64,000 nt of DNA from Diplonema papillatum (lineage: Eukaryota; Euglenozoa; Diplonemea; Diplonemida; Diplonemidae). Both the position numbers and the translations under genes were made by a program. A model generated the notes under the pieces. The model was not told the origin of the DNA, made no database searches, and saw only the letters and a list, made by a program, of their open reading frames with translations. This document shows, one piece after another, positions 49,565-59,800 of the stretch. Within the stretch, counting starts at the first letter, position 1. Every line of letters starts with the position of its first letter. The stretch spans positions 1-64,000 of the forward strand of contig JAPJBO010001081.1 in NCBI GenBank assembly GCA_030068145.1, in the 5' to 3' direction.

Positions 49565-50704
49565 TCATTCGCTTTCCGTGTCTTGTTGGGCTATGGCTTC
49601 CATGCCTCTTTTATGGACTCTTGACCATTCAATGTACTCTTTAAAGGTTTGCGAGCTCCATCTCCCGGCCTTAAGGAGGATGCACAGCTCTGGGTTGCTG
49701 TCATTTATGTCCTGCGCGGCGCCCCTGCGGAAGCTATGTGTACCCCACCCTTGCACAGGCTGTTGGAACAGGGTGGCCTTCATTTTAACGGATTCAAGCA
49801 TGTCTGGGTATGTCATGCTGAATATTTCCGCACCGGGTGCAACATTATCTCGGATGTGAGGCCACAGGTGATGAATGGGGCATAGCGCCCGCCATCCTTT
49901 CTTCCTCGCCTGCATGTTGCAAATGCAACCCCTAGATAAGGTGTCACCTTGTTGGTTGTTCTTTCTTGTTCTCAGAACAATGTAGAGTTCCTGTTGGAAT
50001 TTAAAGACTGCGCTGTGTCTTTTCGTCTCTTTAACGTCCCGGAGTGCATTAACCGGCGAGTCAGTCTCAATTCCACGTCTCAGCGGGATCGCTTCGTCAC
50101 CGGTGCGTAGCAAGTAGACGTACGATAGAACTGCCAATTGACGAAACTCGTTTAACGAACGGTTGGAGCCGGCAACAACAACAGGGGATGTATCGTCCAC
50201 AATTTTATCGAGAAGCCGCGACGTGATCGCATCCATTTTACGTTTTCCGGTTTGCCTCCCTCTTATCCCTCGAATCACTTCCTTCACCAAGGGATCTCTC
50301 AGCGGAGAATTGATCCCCAAGAACCGTTGGACTTTTTCGAGCGCTGATATTGTGCACTCTGCGGTATCCGCATTGGTGTGGATTGCTATGAACCCACGAA
50401 TTTCTTCGGGGTCAATGGGGAAGTGGGGACATCGTTTGAGGTCCGCGTAGTGCGTCCAGGCCCTTACTGCGACGAAGTATTGGTGCCACGTCTCACCTTT
50501 GACCGAGGATGCCGTGAGCGATTGAACGGCTTGATCGATCGTCGCGCGAGCGGCCAGAGGTGGTAGCCCCTCGAGGTATTCCAACTTGCGCTTCCGACTC
50601 ACAGTGAAGTCAGTTATCACCGACTCCTCGGTTGCATCGCGTTCCATCTCCGCTTTCAACATGGCGATGACCTCCGGTCCAGTCGGATACTTGCGTCCAG
50701 ACAT
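49565..50704 (-). CDS. DIRS tyrosine recombinase
   Basis: 379 codons from the ATG at 50704 (MSGRKYP); the longer frame back to 50866 runs through repeat A2 and lacks an ATG. The N-terminal half is a SAM-like core-binding domain. Catalytic residues of the family are visible: Arg I in YLLRTGDEA (about 50105), H-x-x-R in GTHSFRRGAA (about 49725), Trp in GRWSSQTF and the nucleophile Tyr in FKEYIEW (about 49640). The enzyme would recombine the circular cDNA with the chromosome at short identical cores. It ends in UGA, after which 26 more codons are open. It lies between A2 and B2, as expected for PAT-like elements. Confidence 0.9.
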   Translation of the reverse strand: MSGRKYPTGPEVIAMLKAEMERDATEESVITDFTVSRKRKLEYLEGLPPLAARATIDQAVQSLTASSVKGETWHQYFVAVRAWTHYADLKRCPHFPIDPEEIRGFIAIHTNADTAECTISALEKVQRFLGINSPLRDPLVKEVIRGIRGRQTGKRKMDAITSRLLDKIVDDTSPVVVAGSNRSLNEFRQLAVLSYVYLLRTGDEAIPLRRGIETDSPVNALRDVKETKRHSAVFKFQQELYIVLRTRKNNQQGDTLSRGCICNMQARKKGWRALCPIHHLWPHIRDNVAPGAEIFSMTYPDMLESVKMKATLFQQPVQGWGTHSFRRGAAQDINDSNPELCILLKAGRWSSQTFKEYIEWSRVHKRGMEAIAQQDTESE

Positions 50705-50729
50705 TTTGTCAGTTGGGTGGGTGGGTGGG

Positions 50730-50849
50730 GGAAACTTTCTCTGTACGTGGTGTACGTGAGTTCTTCCGTCGAAGACGTTTCCTGAGCGGTCGTAGAGGTT
50801 GACTAATCGATAATAAAATACTTTCAGTTCTAAAGAACTGAAAGTTTTC
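50730..50849 (-). repeat. DIRS internal repeat A2
   Basis: 120 bp matching A1 (56641-56760). Its outer end is the palindrome ctttcagttctaaagaactg followed by aaagttttc. Confidence 0.92.
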
Positions 50850-50852
50850 TTT
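50850..50852. other. TTT core at the B1-A2 junction
   Basis: The internal junction reads gttttc-ttt-attatcg. A1 ends gttttc against T11 and B2 starts attatcg against T17, so the core matches the insertion target. Confidence 0.75.
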
Positions 50853-51080
50853 ATTATCGTGGTCAACTCTACATACTTGGGGGCGTGATTGAGCCCCTCA
50901 GGCTCGAATCACTAAGCTGCGCATTGTAAGCGGTTCGTCCGTTCGAGAGTCTTCGGCTTGGGACTGCTCGTCTGCGATGGGAAAGATCGGGCGATACACA
51001 GAGCCTTTCGTGTTAGATATGCATCTGGTACGCTCCGACAATGAGAAATCCAGGTAGCCGACAGAGATGTTTCCATTCCC
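50853..51080 (-). repeat. DIRS internal repeat B1
   Basis: 228 bp matching B2. The interval to the pol stop (51081-51490) is non-coding with no further feature recognised. Confidence 0.92.
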
Positions 51081-51490
51081 AACGCAGATCTCTGTCACTA
51101 GTTCCCATCGCAGAAGGAGAGATGCGTCGCAGGTTGTTCTCGAGGGCAATTTGTTGGTGTAAGGGAGATAGGGACCAACAACGTTGAATGTATTGTTCGT
51201 TGGAAGAAGGGTCACAAGAGCAAGCTGTAAACACCTGATTCAAGCGCAAGGATCGCATCCTTTGTTCAGCGTTTTAATTGAAGAAGCATCTTGTTAAGCT
51301 GGCCGAGTTTTCAAGCTCTAACTACGGCTGACTGTGAGAGGAGGAACGTCGAAAGGTACGTCGACGTGGGCGTGGCTACGTTGTTCAGGTGCAGAAACGT
51401 TGGTGCGAAGATTGATCCGACTTGCATTTGGCCGGTGTCGGATACAGTGAGTTGGGAGATCGGAACACGGGACGATGGGTGAGACTCAGC

Positions 51491-53752
51491 TTACACATCC
51501 CGCATTCTTCGGGTGAAGAGGACACTTTTGAAGTTTGGCACGTACTGGTACCCTCGTTCTTCGAGGTACCAAATGCGGCCCATTTGCCGGGAGGGAAGGT
51601 CGGCAATATTATGTGCTGATTCGACCCTCTCTAGCCACACCTCCATCGATCCTGAGGACACTGCCTCGAGCCAGAAGTTACGAATCAAGGTATTAAATAA
51701 CTGGTTCCGCGAGTATCCCTTTACGAGGGTCGCAAGAGAACAGACGTTATCAACGAAGAAATATTTCGGGATGTTTTTGAAGTCGTCTTCGAGGATAGAA
51801 ACCGGAAAAAGGGTCTCGTGGAAGTCGTTCAAGTAACATTGAATCGAGACGACGACTTCTGTTTCGTACAGTTGGATGTTGTCGCGGTCGGCGGGATCGA
51901 CGATATACTTATGGTGGTTCGTTCTGTCTACCGCAGAGAGTGCGTTTCCGTAAAATCGATGTTCTTTGTACGAAACGCAGAATCCGAGGGTGCCCAGCGT
52001 GGCGTCGGTGTAGATGATCATAGGCGTACGCGGTGACGATATGGCCTTGTAGTCGATGCGCCGATGAAATTGGGATCGAAGTATGGCTCCTTGCCACCAC
52101 TCTAGGGCTGAACGTAGTCGTTCTCCCAGCTTTACCACGTTTACGGTCGAGTACTGCCTTGTTCGTATCGGGTGTATGTAGGCACGTCCTACCGACCCGG
52201 TCATGCTCTGTTGAACAAAGCTGAGTTGACCAACAAGCTTTGCCGCTGCTTGTGGTGTCAGGCTGTCCTTCCGCAGGATCTCCTCGATGGTCGCCTTAAG
52301 TTTAGCCGACCTTTCGGTCGTGATAGCTAGGGAGGCCGATCCGGGAGACGAGACATCGATGCTCACGCCCAAATAGGATATGAGTTGCCCGATCCTCTTC
52401 TTCTTGTCACTGAAGATTAAACCGATGATGGTCGAGAAGAACTCTTGGAAGTCGAACGCCATCTGCTCGATGTCGTCGGCTCTTCCGAGTAGATGAAAGT
52501 CATCAAAATACCCGGATGCAGGAATACCCATGATTCTGCGCGCAGCTGCTGTTACAAACCGAGATAGGCAGTTGTAATCCAGAACCGCCGACTCCGTCCC
52601 GAAGCAGAGCACGTTACTGAGGTACAGCTCAAGTTCGTGCGTTGCAGCATTGAGTGCGACGATCACTGCATACTTTCGTTGTGCTTTATCGGCGATCAAC
52701 GATTTGTAAGCGTCCGACTGATCGAGGACGGCTTGTGCCTGCAGTACGACTCCGTTTTGAAACAAAGCAATAGCTGTCGCCACCACGTTGTCAATGCCAA
52801 GAAGTGTTATTGGGGAGTGGATGCGGGTGACCTTATTCGTCGCTCGTCCGTTATCGCATCCACGGTGCTTCTCCCCTTGAACCACGACGAACCTCCTGAT
52901 CGGAATGAAGTGTTCCGTTGGGAGTGTCTCGACCGAGAAGGGACCCTCTAGCCATCCCTTTTCGACTTCTGCTTTCAACTGGGCAGAGATCTCGAGGAGA
53001 TTCCCGTCACGTATGCTTTGTCGTCGGAGGGACTCCAGGAGGGGCTGCTGTTTGTTCTTCAGCTCTCTTTTCGTGGAGATGAACGACTTTCGAGCGCTCC
53101 TGTTTTCAGGTTTCACGTCGAATACCCCTTCTTCGCACAAGTCATCGACAACTGGGAAACCAAACCCGAGTCTGTGAACGAATTCGTTCTTCACGCCCGG
53201 TTGTGCTGCTCCCATCAGCTCGAGAAGCTCCTCCACGACAGGTACGTTGATGCGAGACGCGATTGCTTTCGCAGGGTGATCCATATCGAAGAACGAATTG
53301 AACCGCGCCGTGTCTTTCTTGCTACTCTTCGCTCTATCTTCCCAATATAGAAGACGGCTTGCTCGAAAGTTTTTGTTCTGTGCCGTCGAGTTCGTGGCGT
53401 AGATGAGCGTGCACTGGCGAAGGTCAGGATCGAGTTCTGCTGCGTCGAACGCTTGTGATTTGATTCGAGCTGTCAGCGCCACGTGGTCTTCCATTGATTT
53501 CGCCTGGAACGAGTAAAACACTCCCTTCTGTTTTTGATGGGGACGGTGCTCCTCGATGGATCGAAACGGCTGGGACTGTTCACGTTGATTCCCCGGTTCG
53601 CACCGCAACCACAGCTTGTGAGTCAGATCTGCTGGTGGCGTCGACGAGGTGTAGAGAGCAGGATGAGATAGTATCGGGATGGTTGCGAAGGACGTTTGAG
53701 CAACTTCATGACGTTGGGGTGCTTGAGAATGGTGGACCGACAGCGGTGCTAG
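51491..53752 (-). CDS. DIRS pol: reverse transcriptase and RNase H
   Basis: 753 codons from the gag stop to TAA. The RT active site is GYFDDFHLLG (about 52513-52485) with AVLDYNCLSRF and SYLGVSIDV around it. RNase H shows IIYTDATLG (about 52022), LYETE, FFVDN and SAHNIADLPSRQ. The first ATG is at 53494, 87 codons into the frame, yet those codons are all open and continuous with gag, which suggests expression as a gag-pol fusion by readthrough of the UGA at 53755-53753. No methyltransferase domain, found in some DIRS groups, was seen. Confidence 0.9.
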   Translation of the reverse strand, partial: LAPLSVHHSQAPQRHEVAQTSFATIPILSHPALYTSSTPPADLTHKLWLRCEPGNQREQSQPFRSIEEHRPHQKQKGVFYSFQAKSMEDHVALTARIKSQAFDAAELDPDLRQCTLIYATNSTAQNKNFRASRLLYWEDRAKSSKKDTARFNSFFDMDHPAKAIASRINVPVVEELLELMGAAQPGVKNEFVHRLGFGFPVVDDLCEEGVFDVKPENRSARKSFISTKRELKNKQQPLLESLRRQSIRDGNLLEISAQLKAEVEKGWLEGPFSVETLPTEHFIPIRRFVVVQGEKHRGCDNGRATNKVTRIHSPITLLGIDNVVATAIALFQNGVVLQAQAVLDQSDAYKSLIADKAQRKYAVIVALNAATHELELYLSNVLCFGTESAVLDYNCLSRFVTAAARRIMGIPASGYFDDFHLLGRADDIEQMAFDFQEFFSTIIGLIFSDKKKRIGQLISYLGVSIDVSSPGSASLAITTERSAKLKATIEEILRKDSLTPQAAAKLVGQLSFVQQSMTGSVGRAYIHPIRTRQYSTVNVVKLGERLRSALEWWQGAILRSQFHRRIDYKAISSPRTPMIIYTDATLGTLGFCVSYKEHRFYGNALSAVDRTNHHKYIVDPADRDNIQLYETEVVVSIQCYLNDFHETLFPVSILEDDFKNIPKYFFVDNVCSLATLVKGYSRNQLFNTLIRNFWLEAVSSGSMEVWLERVESAHNIADLPSRQMGRIWYLEERGYQYVPNFKSVLFTRRMRDV

Positions 53753-53755
53753 TCA
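53749..53755 (-). promoter_or_regulatory. gag stop with UGA-CUAG readthrough context
   Basis: The minus strand reads AAC UGA CUAG CA at the end of gag. UGA followed by CUAG is the best characterised eukaryotic and alphavirus-type leaky stop. The downstream frame is pol. Confidence 0.75.
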
Positions 53756-55018
53756 GTTCTTCTGGCGCTTGCCCTTGAACCCGGGTTTGTTCGCCGTCGC
53801 ACCTTTTCCGGAGGCCTTGCCGTAAGGTTCGTAGCGGTGCTGTTGTGGTGACGTCACGTTGCTGCTCCTTGTTTTAGCGGGTTTCGCTTGTTCGCGCTCG
53901 AGCTCAACTTTGTCTCTAAACCCTTTCAGCACCTCGCTGTCGATGTTCCCCATGAATGTTAGCGTATCCACGGTCGACACGTCTCGAGATAAGTCGGAAG
54001 CTTGCTTCAAAACGAAGTCCTCGTATCTGATCCCAGCTGCATAGGTGCCGCGCGAGGCTGTGTGGGATGCTGCCAGTGGCAGGAGTCCAACCACCATGAC
54101 GATCAGACGCAATTGGTCCCTCTCCGGGACTGCATTGCATACTAGCAACGCAAGGGCATGACGAATCCGCATCAGCGTGTGAGTCGTGCCTGGCATGAAG
54201 TCTTTGTCGACTTTTGAGGACACATCGAGAAGGATTTTCTTGTGTGCTGTTTCTGCTGCTGCCTCCCCGAGATGGTCCTTGGCCTCTTGAAGGACCTCGT
54301 CGTTTAGGCGTGTGGTCATCGGAGAGAAGGCAATATTGTGTGCTTCGGCCCTGGTTGGGAAAAGCGGTGCTTTCTTCGGTGAGAAGTCAACAGGGATCTT
54401 GACCCCTGCCTCCATCTGGAGGAGTATCGCTCTGACTAGCGGGATATCGGGCTTCAATACCGTCGGAACATCATGCAGGTTTAATTGACGCAGTCTTTGG
54501 TCAATGTTCACCATTCTGCGCGGTTCGCCCTTAATTTTTCCTGTTCCATCTTGTTTTGGTAGCCTCAGACCAAACGCGCGGATGATCCCCGCGTTCGCGC
54601 AGCTCATCCCTCCCGCGATCAGGTCCGCGATTGGGATTGCGATTCCGGCCATCGTTTCCAGGTCAGGCATGCTCCATTTCTTCAGCGCTGCGTACAACTC
54701 CTTCACTTCCGTCACAGAAGGCGGGTCCATCCTTTCTTCTTTCACGGCACACAGTTCAAGGCTGATGATGGCAAGTGAGGCCCTTTTGACGGCGTCTGCG
54801 TCTGCTTCGGCCGATCTCACAAATTCATCATATAGATCGGCGGCATGCTGGTCGATTCCGGCTTCGACTGCGTCCGGCAAAGCCTTTTTAGCGGTGGCGG
54901 CGGCCCTCAGATCAGCCTTGTGCGCAATGATGAAGGAAACGCTGTCCATTCTTCTATTCTTTGAGAAAAGAATTCGAGCCTGGCGATATGTCGATATTAC
55001 TGGTATGGGAACTTCCAT
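53753..55018 (-). CDS. DIRS gag-like protein
   Basis: 421 codons from an ATG (MEVPIPVIST). Largely helical, Ala-, Asp- and Glu-rich, with a basic tail ending KGKRQKN; no zinc knuckle. Position before pol in a PAT-like element is the basis for the call; sequence alone is not diagnostic. It would form the particle that packages element RNA. Confidence 0.75.
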   Translation of the reverse strand: MEVPIPVISTYRQARILFSKNRRMDSVSFIIAHKADLRAAATAKKALPDAVEAGIDQHAADLYDEFVRSAEADADAVKRASLAIISLELCAVKEERMDPPSVTEVKELYAALKKWSMPDLETMAGIAIPIADLIAGGMSCANAGIIRAFGLRLPKQDGTGKIKGEPRRMVNIDQRLRQLNLHDVPTVLKPDIPLVRAILLQMEAGVKIPVDFSPKKAPLFPTRAEAHNIAFSPMTTRLNDEVLQEAKDHLGEAAAETAHKKILLDVSSKVDKDFMPGTTHTLMRIRHALALLVCNAVPERDQLRLIVMVVGLLPLAASHTASRGTYAAGIRYEDFVLKQASDLSRDVSTVDTLTFMGNIDSEVLKGFRDKVELEREQAKPAKTRSSNVTSPQQHRYEPYGKASGKGATANKPGFKGKRQKN

Positions 55019-55142
55019 AAGTATGGCCTGTCCAACAGACAGACAGCGGTGTGCCGCATGTACTTACAAGTAGTCTTATGGCGTGTCCCGCCCTACTACG
55101 ATTCACAGAAGCTTGTTAATGTGTGTTGCCAGCCCAGCGGCA

Positions 55143-56577
55143 CTTACGGCGGTGTCCTGCCCCATTGGGACTTACGGAAGTCTGGTGCCTGCCCAACGGA
55201 CTTAAGGCGGTGTCCGCCTGCCACGGCATTTTCCTGCTGCTTCGGGACTTACAGAATTGTTGTGCGTCCACGGACATACGGTGTTGTCCTGCGCTCTCGG
55301 GACCTTGCCTGCCCGACGGACTTACGGACGGTAGTCTGGTGCCTGCCCAACGGACATACGGCGGTGTCCTGCCCCATTGGGACTTACGGAAATCTGGTGC
55401 CTGCCAACGAACTTCGGCGGTGTCCTGCCCCATTGGGACTTACGGAGGTCTGGTGCCTGCCCAACGGACTTACGGCGGTATCCTGCCCCATTGGGACTTA
55501 CGGAAGTCTGGTGCCTGCCCAACGGACTTACACTTACGGCGGTATCCTGCCCCATCGGGACTTACGGAAGTCTGGTGCCTGCCCAACGGACTTACGGCGG
55601 TATCCTGCCCCATCGGGACTTACGGAAGTCTGGTGCCTGCCCAACGGACTTACACTTACGGCGGTATCCTGCCCCATCGGGACTTACGGAAGTCTGGTGC
55701 CTGCCCAACGGACTTACGGCGGTATCCTGCCCCATCGGGACTTACGGAAGTCTGGTGCCTGCCCAACGGACTTACGGCGGTATCCTGCCCCATCGGGACT
55801 TACGGTCGTTTGTTGCCTGCCCAACGGACTTACGGCGGTATCCTGCCCCATTGGGACTTACGGAAGTCTGGTGCCTGCCCAACGGACTTACGGCGGTATC
55901 CTGCCCCATCGGGACTTACGGAAGTCTGGTGCCTGCCCAACGGACTTACGGCGGTATCCTGCCCCATCGGGACTTACGGAAGTCTGGTGCCTGCCCAACG
56001 GACTTACGGCGGTATCCTGCCCCATCGGGACTTACGGTCGTTTGTTGCCTGCCCAACGGACTTACGGCGGTATCCTGCCCCATTGGGACTTACGGAAGTC
56101 TGGTGCCTGCCCAACGGACTTACGGCGGTCTCCTGCCCCATCGGGACTTACGGAAGTCTGGTGCCTGCCCAACGGACTTACGGCGGTATCCTGCCCCATC
56201 GGGACTTACGGTCGTTTGTTGCCTGCCCAACGGACTTACGGCGGTATCCTGCCCCATTGGGACTTACGGAAGTCTGGTGCCTGCCCAACGGACTTACGGC
56301 GACTTACGGTCGTTTGTTGCCTGCCCAACGGACTTACAGCGGTATCCTGCCCCATCGGGACTTACGGAAGTCTGGTGCCTGCCCAACGGACTTACGGCGG
56401 TATCCTGCCCCATTGGGACTTACGGTAGTTTGTTGCCTGCCCAACGGACTTACGGCGGTATCCTGCCCCAATGGGACTTACGGAAGTCTGGTGCCTGCCC
56501 AACGGACTTACGGCGACTTACGGTCGTTTGTTGCCTGCCCAACGGACTTACGGCGGTATCCTGCCCCATTGGGACCT
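55143..56577. repeat. 58-bp minisatellite in the DIRS leader
   Basis: About 25 units, each made of a 28-bp and a 30-bp half that both begin cttacgg. Some units carry a 6-bp insertion or lack one half. Because 58 is not a multiple of 3 and the unit lacks stops, all three plus-strand frames are open for over 1.2 kb; these are not genes. The block lies between A1 and gag. 55019-55142 holds diverged units. Confidence 0.92.
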
Positions 56578-56640
56578 GCAGAGTTGTCAGATGCGGCGTC
56601 TTGTCCATACCTTTGGTGTGTTGATTAGCCTCAACAACCA

Positions 56641-56760
56641 GGAAACTTTCTCTGTACGTGGTGTACGTGAGTTCTTCCGTCGAAGACGTTTCCTGAGCGG
56701 TCGTAGAGGTTGACTAATCGATAATAAAATACTTTCAGTTCTAAAGAACTGAAAGTTTTC
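56641..56760 (-). repeat. DIRS terminal repeat A1
   Basis: 120 bp matching A2; its outer end abuts T11 (56761-56771), the proximal part of the LINE F tail. Confidence 0.92.
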
Positions 56761-56852
56761 TTTTTTTTTTTGTCGGCCGCCCAATGTCCACTCTCCTTAC
56801 TGTCTTTCTCCTTTCCGCTAGTCGCCTTTTTCACTGTCAAATCAAGCATGCA

Positions 56853-59800
56853 CTAATCGAGATATCTCAAAACGAGGGATGACCAACGAGCCGCGAGCGG
56901 GTCGTCACATAGCGCTTTCACGCGCCTGGCCACGTGGCGGATTGTGGGCCTTCGTCTTGTCGCAAAGTCTTCGAGGAGTCGCCTCAGATGTGGTCGGTCT
57001 TGTGGGTATGCTTCCATGATATCAGACACACCATTGTGCGTCGCGTCGTCTGCCAGCAGTACATGCTGGGCGGTTGCCATCTCCGCGCACCGTATACAGT
57101 TGACCTTTGTGCCTCGAGGCATTACCGCACGCCGCACGATGGACTGCAGGAGGTCTGCCGCCCCGGGTATGGTCTCGAGGGAGCCGAGGGTGCTTCCCTT
57201 TGTCGTCTTTGCCGATGCCAGCTCTCGGATACTCCTCATGGCCGTCTTCGTGCGGCGGTGACGCCAGACGCGCCGCACGAAACGGATGGGGCTCTCCAGC
57301 ATCGGGAACTCCTCAGCCACGAGACAGCACACAGACTTCACCCCGTTTAAAAGGTGGAGCAACTCCATGCTTAGACCCGGTCCTCTGTCCCGGAGTGCCT
57401 GGGTCGCCGCCTCGTCCGCCCGGTTGATGAAGGCGTTGTCGGCGTGCCCCTTACTCCATCGAAGGCACTGCGCGTACTCGCCTACTGCGTTGGCGACGGG
57501 GTCGCCGGGCTCTCCGCGGCGGACACGCAAGATTGCGGCCTCGCTGTCGCTGTACCACGTGACACGGTCGGGTGCGACTTCACGCCGCCGTAATGTCGTC
57601 GCTAACAGGTAGATGGCGGCCAACTCGGTCTCCGTACTCGATGTCACCGTGCCCCTCACCATGCAGCCGAACGACGTCGTGCCAATTGACACCCCGGCGG
57701 ACCCGCGTGATTCGTCTTCCAGGAACCCCCCGTCGGTCGCCACCACCATTTCCCGCGGCTCCGAGAATTCATCCGTCCCCAGTAGCGCGTCTAACCGTTC
57801 CAAAACGTCCTCTCCCTCGACCGTCGGGTGTGGCGGCCTTCGCCGGAATCCTTCGACCGGCAGTGCGCTTTTCGCCTCGTCAGGTCGATGAGCCAGTACC
57901 GCCCGCGTTCGTTGTAGCGCCGCATATGTCTCGACATTTTGGCAGGCAAAGCCGTCTTTGCACCACGCGAAATCCTTTATCCCCCTGCTGTGGCGATGCT
58001 TGGGAAAGAGACTCGCGTGGGCTGCAACGAGCTTCGGCGCCCGCGGGTCGAAGCAAGACGAAAGACAGTGCATCGATACGATGGGGAGCACGTGGCTGCT
58101 GAAAAAGGCGCATTTTCGCCTTGTGGAGCGGTGCACGTGGGAGTTTGTGAAGTCGACGAGGCGCGCCAGCCTTTCCATGCACTTGGCGTCATTGTCGCAC
58201 CCACTCAGTCGTCCGCCCGCATGGATACACACGCCCAGCAGTCTTGCCCGGTTGGTGGTTTCACGGATGGGATCCGAGCTCCATGCGAAGGAAGACCTCG
58301 CCAGTACAACCGTCTTTTCCTCAGCCAACTCCAGGTCTTTCGATGTCGCCCACTTCTTTAGGGCCCTGTACGTTCCTTGGAGTCTTGATCTCGTCGTACG
58401 TGCAACCAGGTCATCGACGTATGCCCGTGTTTCATCCTCGGGGGGAGGCTCGCAGGTATACAAGATGTACAGCAGCACGCTGAGGGGTGATCCCTGGAGA
58501 ACGCCGCGTTTCATGCCAACCGGCGGGGTGAAACCGTCATAGTGCACAATCGACACTTCCTGATCCTCGATGACCCTCGCTATCGTCCTCGCCCACTCGG
58601 GACCAAGCAACCTCTCGACCGTCCGAACCAGCTTTTCATGCGGTATCGTGTCAAATGCCGCGAGAACGTCGACTAGCAGCAGCAGGTGTTCATCGTCGGG
58701 CTCCGTGCCTGAACCCGATTCCAGCCATTCCTTCGCATAAAGCACTACCTGTGCTGCCCCGCTCCGGCTGCCGCACCCGAACTGGAATTTGTACCTGAGG
58801 ACCACCGATTGCACGAGCGGCTTCATCTTCTGGTACAGCGTCGAGTGCAAAAGCTTTGCGAATAGGGGCATTATGGCGATCGGGCGATACCCCCTCGGCT
58901 CCGACCTTCGCAGCGCCTTTCCCTTCCAAAACAAGAAAATCCACGACAACCGCTGGCGCGCCGGGACGCCTTCACGAACCCATCTATTCAGCTCATCCGT
59001 TGTTGATTGTACGGCTTCTTCAGACATAACTCTTAAAAACTTCGGTGAAAAATCTGCCGTTCTCGCGGTGGGCCGGATGGCTTCGATTGCCGTCCTGAGG
59101 TCTTCGGTTGTCAATGCGACTGCTTCGGTGTCCGGGGGTATGATTATCGGGGGACTGGGCGTGTCGGATTTATACTTGTTTCGGAGGAAAGCTGTAAAGG
59201 CGTCGGGATTTTCCAGCAACGGAGGCTGGTACGGAGTCGTCAGGTTGGGCGGCCTCTGCTTCATCGCGACCACGTCCAACTTCTTCCGTACAGATCGTAT
59301 CTCGGCGTTCAACAACTTCTTTTGCTCCGGGCCGGCCGCGCTTCGGAGAAGGATCCGTCGGTAGAGAGCGTCCTGCAGCCTCGCCACCTTCGTGCTTCTG
59401 GGTCGCGGTGGGGGGCTTGCACCCGTTTCATCCAGTGTGTTCAGCAAATCGGAAAAGGCCGTCTGGTCGAGGACTTGTCGCTTCGATGGGTAGATCATGG
59501 CCGGAGGCTTCTTCAGGAATTTGTCGAATCGGAGGATTAGTACGGCGTGATCGCTTCCACCGGTGAACCGTATTCTGTCCAAGCTCCAGCGCGATCTTCT
59601 CGGTACAAACGCCCTATCCAGGGATGACGCGGCGTTGGACCTCGCGAACGTGGTTTGCGACCGAACCAGCTCCTGCAGATTTTCCCTCCGTACTCGAATC
59701 TCTACTTGGGGGGTTGTCCGCGGATTAAAATCCCCGACAACTGCAACATCAGTCACACAGTCCCGAGCTCGCGACGCTATCCAGTCTCCAAGTCGATCCG

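Larger units (their letters stand above)
49327..56760 (-). mobile_element. Complete PAT-like DIRS retrotransposon with split direct repeats
   Basis: Order on the minus strand: A1 (56760-56641), minisatellite leader, gag (55018-53753), pol (53752-51491), B1 (51080-50853), TTT, A2 (50849-50730), tyrosine recombinase (50704-49565), B2 (49554-49327). This A1-B1A2-B2 layout is the signature of PAT-like tyrosine-recombinase elements, which replicate through a circle and use no DDE integrase. No target-site duplication is expected. All three frames are open, so the copy may be active. It sits inside a poly(A) tract. Confidence 0.92.

Noticed and set aside
55049-56628. Three long plus-strand frames (over 400 codons each)
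   Set aside because: They read the 58-bp minisatellite in its three frames; the unit has no stop codon, so length is not evidence of coding.
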